64,000 bases of DNA, taken from an uncultured Flavobacteriaceae bacterium. Lineage in GTDB: Bacteria; Bacteroidota; Bacteroidia; Flavobacteriales; Flavobacteriaceae. Below, piece by piece: positions 61,947 through 64,000 of the stretch. The notes under the pieces were generated by a model. It made no database searches and was not told where the DNA came from. It saw nothing but the letters and a program-made list of their open reading frames with translations. The DNA lies in assembly GCA_947502975.1 (NCBI GenBank), contig CANNBV010000002.1, forward strand, positions 620,001-684,000. Reading direction: 5' to 3'. Within the stretch, counting starts at the first letter, position 1. Each line of letters opens with the position of its first letter. A program made the position numbers and the translations under genes.

Positions 61947-64000
61947 TTAATCTTCAATGAATTCATGTAATTCATGATGAAACTCTAGTATTACACCAAT
62001 ACTTTTTTGGTCAATTCGTTGGCAATGTATTGTGGCATTTTCGAGTGTATTTAGTAATCTAGAAAAACCACCATTTTCAAAAATTTGCCCACTTTCTTTT
62101 TTAAATTCACCACCTTCAACGATGGCTTCTCTTAGTTCTTTTACATCGTCAATATTTGGTAAATTTACAAATGTAATAGCTTCAAGTTTATCCAATTCGT
62201 TATTTAGATTAAAGAAGTAATCATTTACGCGATGCCCAAACCTATTAACTTCTGCTTGTGTAACATCTTCTCTAGTTTGTATATTGTTAAGTTCTTGGTA
62301 TATTCTGTTTTTAGTATTTACAGTTGCCTTATATAGGTTCGATAATTCAGTATGCTGTCTGTATAAATCACTCAATTCTTTTTCTTTTGAAGCTTTTTTT
62401 GCTAATGCTAAATGAAATGTACAAAATGATGCATCCCAATCTTTAAAGTTTTCAGTAAACAATTTTTCTCTTTCATTAAAGATTAAATTATAGCCTTCTT
62501 GTAAATTTTTCTTTTTATAGGTTTGTCCTTTAAAAGCAAATGTAGTTTCCTTACTTGTGCCTTGTGAAATTTCACTGGCTTTAGTCATTAGTTTTTCAAG
62601 ATCACGTACAGGCTTCATTAACGTTTTTAATTCAGTAGAAATCTTATCTAATTGCGTTTTCGAAACTTCGGTTGATAGAGCCTTTTTATTTAAATCTTCA
62701 GAATTAGGGATTTGTAAAAATCTGTTTTCAAAAGTATTATCATAGGCTTCTAATAAGTCTTTTCCCTTATTTTCAGTAGCGATAAACTGTTCAAAAATAG
62801 TGGCTTCAGCATGTTCAACATCTTTTTTATTTAAATAAGTATCATATACCAATGCTGTCATTTCTTTTTGGAGTTTTTCTTTAGTATCGAATAAAATCCA
62901 TGGTGACCTATCATCCATTTCGCAAACGATGTAAGGTACTTTTGCATTATCTTGTCGTTTATCATTTGGCGGATGGCTAGCATACATATTTACCTTAGAA
63001 TGTTCTGAACTAGAAAAATAAGTTTTACCTCCTCTAGAATCTTGAGGAAGGTTGTCTAACAATTTATTTTGAGTATCAGATTGTCTCTCGATAGCTAAAT
63101 CATTATGCATATAAAGGTTTTTAACGAAAATCTTTTTTTGTGATGCCAAATAGGCATTGTTCATAGTGTTGTTCCAATTATTAAACCCGTTTTCTAGTTG
63201 CCATAGAGCTGATATAATGGCGTCACTTCCAGCTGTACTAATCGCCACTTTATCTGCATTGAATTCCATTTCTCTGGACAGCGAGGAATACATAATGTTT
63301 AAAAACTGATAAAATAGATTGAGTATTTGGCGGATAATCCAAATTATGGGAGTAATAACCCAAGCAGCAGCAGAAAGCCTAATATCCGAAGCTCTCCATT
63401 GATCTAGTAGGTCATCCCATTTATCCCTAGCGAAAATCATATCATGTATGATGGTATTGGCAGAAATAATATAACTACCAATTTTCATGCTTCGTTGTGC
63501 AAAATGTCCAAACTCATGAGCTACAACAGCTTTAAATTCTGAGAAATTTAAACAGCTGATTAACCCCATACCAATAGTCAATTCTTTTTTTACTGGTAAG
63601 AATAGACTTAACCACATATTGGTATAAGAAACATATGCATTTACATCAGGATCAACATAAATATTTTTTGGTTTAGGTGCTCCTGTTTCTTTGCAAATTT
63701 TATAAACGAATTCCCAAATTTTAGGATAGTCTTTTTTCTTTAGTTTTATTCTATTATTGGGCTTATGATTCTTAAGCTTAAAAATAAATTTTAGAGTAAA
63801 TACAAATAACATAGCGGCACCAGCAATAGCTCCTACTTTTAGGAGTATAGTGATTTTGTTTATGTTGCCTATATCGTAGATAACAGCATAATATACCAAA
63901 TACCCCAATACAGCTACAAGGGCGGCGTACAATAGAAAAAATAATAGGATTGCTAAAATTGCTAAAAAAGCTCTAGCTTGATAAGATGATGGAAGCGCCG
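61947..64000 (-). CDS. M48-family membrane metalloprotease, 5' end outside the window
   Basis: The frame stays open to the window edge, so the N-terminus is missing; a TTG at 63932 is not the true start. Two to three membrane segments (YAALVAVLGYLVYYAVIYD, AGAAMLFVFTLKFIF) are followed by the zinc motif VVAHEFGHFAQ and, further on, EMEFNADKVA with the third zinc ligand. A long helical C-terminal part (~residues 370-661) is present, larger than in HtpX or Ste24. Such proteases act in membrane protein quality control. The C-terminal part is unassigned. Confidence 0.85.
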   Translation of the reverse strand, partial: ALPSSYQARAFLAILAILLFFLLYAALVAVLGYLVYYAVIYDIGNINKITILLKVGAIAGAAMLFVFTLKFIFKLKNHKPNNRIKLKKKDYPKIWEFVYKICKETGAPKPKNIYVDPDVNAYVSYTNMWLSLFLPVKKELTIGMGLISCLNFSEFKAVVAHEFGHFAQRSMKIGSYIISANTIIHDMIFARDKWDDLLDQWRASDIRLSAAAWVITPIIWIIRQILNLFYQFLNIMYSSLSREMEFNADKVAISTAGSDAIISALWQLENGFNNWNNTMNNAYLASQKKIFVKNLYMHNDLAIERQSDTQNKLLDNLPQDSRGGKTYFSSSEHSKVNMYASHPPNDKRQDNAKVPYIVCEMDDRSPWILFDTKEKLQKEMTALVYDTYLNKKDVEHAEATIFEQFIATENKGKDLLEAYDNTFENRFLQIPNSEDLNKKALSTEVSKTQLDKISTELKTLMKPVRDLEKLMTKASEISQGTSKETTFAFKGQTYKKKNLQEGYNLIFNEREKLFTENFKDWDASFCTFHLALAKKASKEKELSDLYRQHTELSNLYKATVNTKNRIYQELNNIQTREDVTQAEVNRFGHRVNDYFFNLNNELDKLEAITFVNLPNIDDVKELREAIVEGGEFKKESGQIFENGGFSRLLNTLENATIHCQRIDQKSIGVILEFHHELHEFIED

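Overview
The window is a stretch of chromosome from a marine member of the Bacteroidota, almost certainly a Flavobacteriaceae. The evidence is the AT-rich composition, TAnnTTTG-type -7 promoter boxes, SusC/SusD pairs, type IX secretion (T9SS) C-terminal domains, lipoproteins with SLFTAC-like lipoboxes, and a tmRNA whose tag reads GENNYALAA. Genus cannot be fixed from the sequence alone.

Positions 1-22002 are an alginate/uronate utilisation locus. The left part holds the end of a SusC, a SusD, two PKD-type surface lipoproteins, a PL7 alginate lyase, a GntR/FadR regulator, an ExuT-like uronate transporter and a short-chain reductase of the kind that turns DEH into KDG. The right part holds a divergent jelly-roll lyase candidate, a second SusC/SusD pair, a GH88 unsaturated uronyl hydrolase, a PL38/PL5-like lyase, a PL6 lyase with BACON and discoidin-like modules, and a secreted binding protein. 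Four promoters carry tandem palindromes of the form TTGGTNNACCAA, mostly at a 13-bp period. A single TGGTTAACCA lies just upstream of the GntR gene, so this regulator probably controls the locus and itself. KDG kinase, KDPG aldolase and KdgF are not in the window.

Positions 22059-28315 look like a defence insertion. A 1563-residue STAND-type NTPase with a PD-(D/E)xK-like N-terminus (Avs-like architecture) follows a 370-residue HEPN-like protein. Between them lies a structured element ending in a CGTTAGC-like core.

Positions 28388-48709 hold an RND efflux operon with an unusual substrate-binding/TolC fusion and a K+ channel, a leftward run of envelope genes (outer-membrane barrels, trypsin-like protease, SLC13 permease, small lipoproteins), and a LytS/LytTR two-component system. 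Three promoters share an exact layout: three 9-bp direct repeats every 21 bp, then 33 bp, then a TAnnTTTG box. Each drives a very small, previously unlisted ORF. This geometry matches LytTR-family sites, so the neighbouring system probably controls a regulon of small proteins.

Positions 48710-54048 are a nitrite ammonification module (NrfH, NrfA, a CcsBA-type cytochrome c synthase). After an AT-rich gap with large inverted repeats comes a T9SS subtilisin. Its leader can fold into a long hairpin with a pseudoknot that competes with a hairpin near the start codon. Positions 57366-60083 are a compact element: an HTH-like protein, two tiny overlapping ORFs and a large serine recombinase whose 3' end runs antisense into the tmRNA gene. 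The window ends with a flavobacterial-type structured intergenic repeat, a saccharopine-dehydrogenase-like enzyme and a partial M48 protease.
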